A DNA stretch of 35,075 nucleotides, from assembly GCA_030950825.1 (NCBI GenBank), contig JAUZQT010000071.1:1-35075 (forward strand), written 5' to 3'. Source of the stretch: Mariprofundaceae bacterium. GTDB lineage: Bacteria > Pseudomonadota > Zetaproteobacteria > Mariprofundales > Mariprofundaceae. Every line of letters begins with the position of its first letter. Position 1 is the first letter of the stretch. Positions 35,015 to 35,075 of this stretch are shown piece by piece. The notes beneath the pieces were generated by a model, which had not been told where the DNA came from, searched no databases, and worked only from the letters and a program-made list of their open reading frames with translations. A program made the position numbers and the translations under genes.

Positions 35015-35075
35015 GCACACTCAGCTTGAGACTACCAGATTCTCTACATGAAGGCGTAAGAAAACTGGCAAAACA
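35011..35075 (+). CDS. Ribbon-helix-helix antitoxin, truncated by window end
   Basis: The first 21 codons read MSTLSLRLPDSLHEGVRKLA and on, the pattern of a ribbon-helix-helix DNA-binding N terminus (strand LSLRLPDSL then helix). It overlaps the PIN toxin by four bases and would be its antitoxin and autoregulator. The rest is outside the window. Confidence 0.7.
   Translation, partial: MSTLSLRLPDSLHEGVRKLAK

Noticed and set aside
1-35075. CRISPR arrays, tRNA or rRNA genes
   Set aside because: No regularly spaced direct repeats and no recognisable tRNA or rRNA sequence were seen by eye on either strand.

Overview
The window looks like ordinary chromosome of a Gram-negative bacterium of the Pseudomonadota, with moderate GC content and repeat-rich gaps between gene blocks. 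The order rpsA-ihfB-lapA-lapB-pyrF is characteristic of this phylum. The outer-membrane control protein LapB, a MEP isoprenoid pathway (ispD-ispF), type III pantothenate kinase and AddAB-type recombination also fit. A marine, iron-oxidiser-like lineage such as Zetaproteobacteria is possible, but this is a guess: no gene in the window proves it.

Layout: 1-226 carries one copy of a dispersed palindromic repeat. 227-7152 is a tight operon (pheA, hisC, tyrA, aroA, cmk, rpsA) in which start and stop codons repeatedly overlap; it runs the aromatic amino acid pathway and ends in ribosomal protein S1. 7243-10673 holds ihfB, lapA, lapB, pyrF and hisF, followed by a B12-binding radical SAM enzyme to 12242. 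12238-13450 is a stretch of repeats: a 171-bp inverted-repeat element, half of a second element family, a strongly signalled gene for a 57-residue basic protein with its own promoter and terminator, and a 215-bp element containing a long palindrome. A membrane hybrid histidine kinase (minus strand) follows. Then come suhB, coaX and a SPOR-like gene (plus), facing carA, ftsX and ftsE (minus). A zinc-ribbon membrane protein (plus) faces an unknown gene, ispF and ispD (minus), and a perfect MITE-like element sits across the end of ispF.

23714-28191 is the most unusual coding block. A hybrid sensor kinase with an NMT1-type periplasmic binding domain is divergent from a two-gene unit. That unit encodes a MotA/TolQ-like proton channel and a partner that keeps the MotB-type transmembrane aspartate but carries a von Willebrand factor A domain in place of a peptidoglycan-binding domain. 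The pair looks like an ion-driven machine with an unusual periplasmic output and is my best candidate for an undescribed system. addB-addA (minus) follow, giving double-strand break repair.

34126-35075 is accessory DNA: a perfect 26-bp inverted repeat, an attC-like integron recombination site, and a PIN-toxin/ribbon-helix-helix antitoxin pair with its own promoter, cut by the window end. This looks like an integron gene cassette landed beside addB.

Two themes recur. Intergenic inverted-repeat elements sit exactly on stop codons (radical SAM gene and ispF), and an 18-base motif close to TTAGCCTGAATAATTCAG recurs in many gaps as solo or paired ends.
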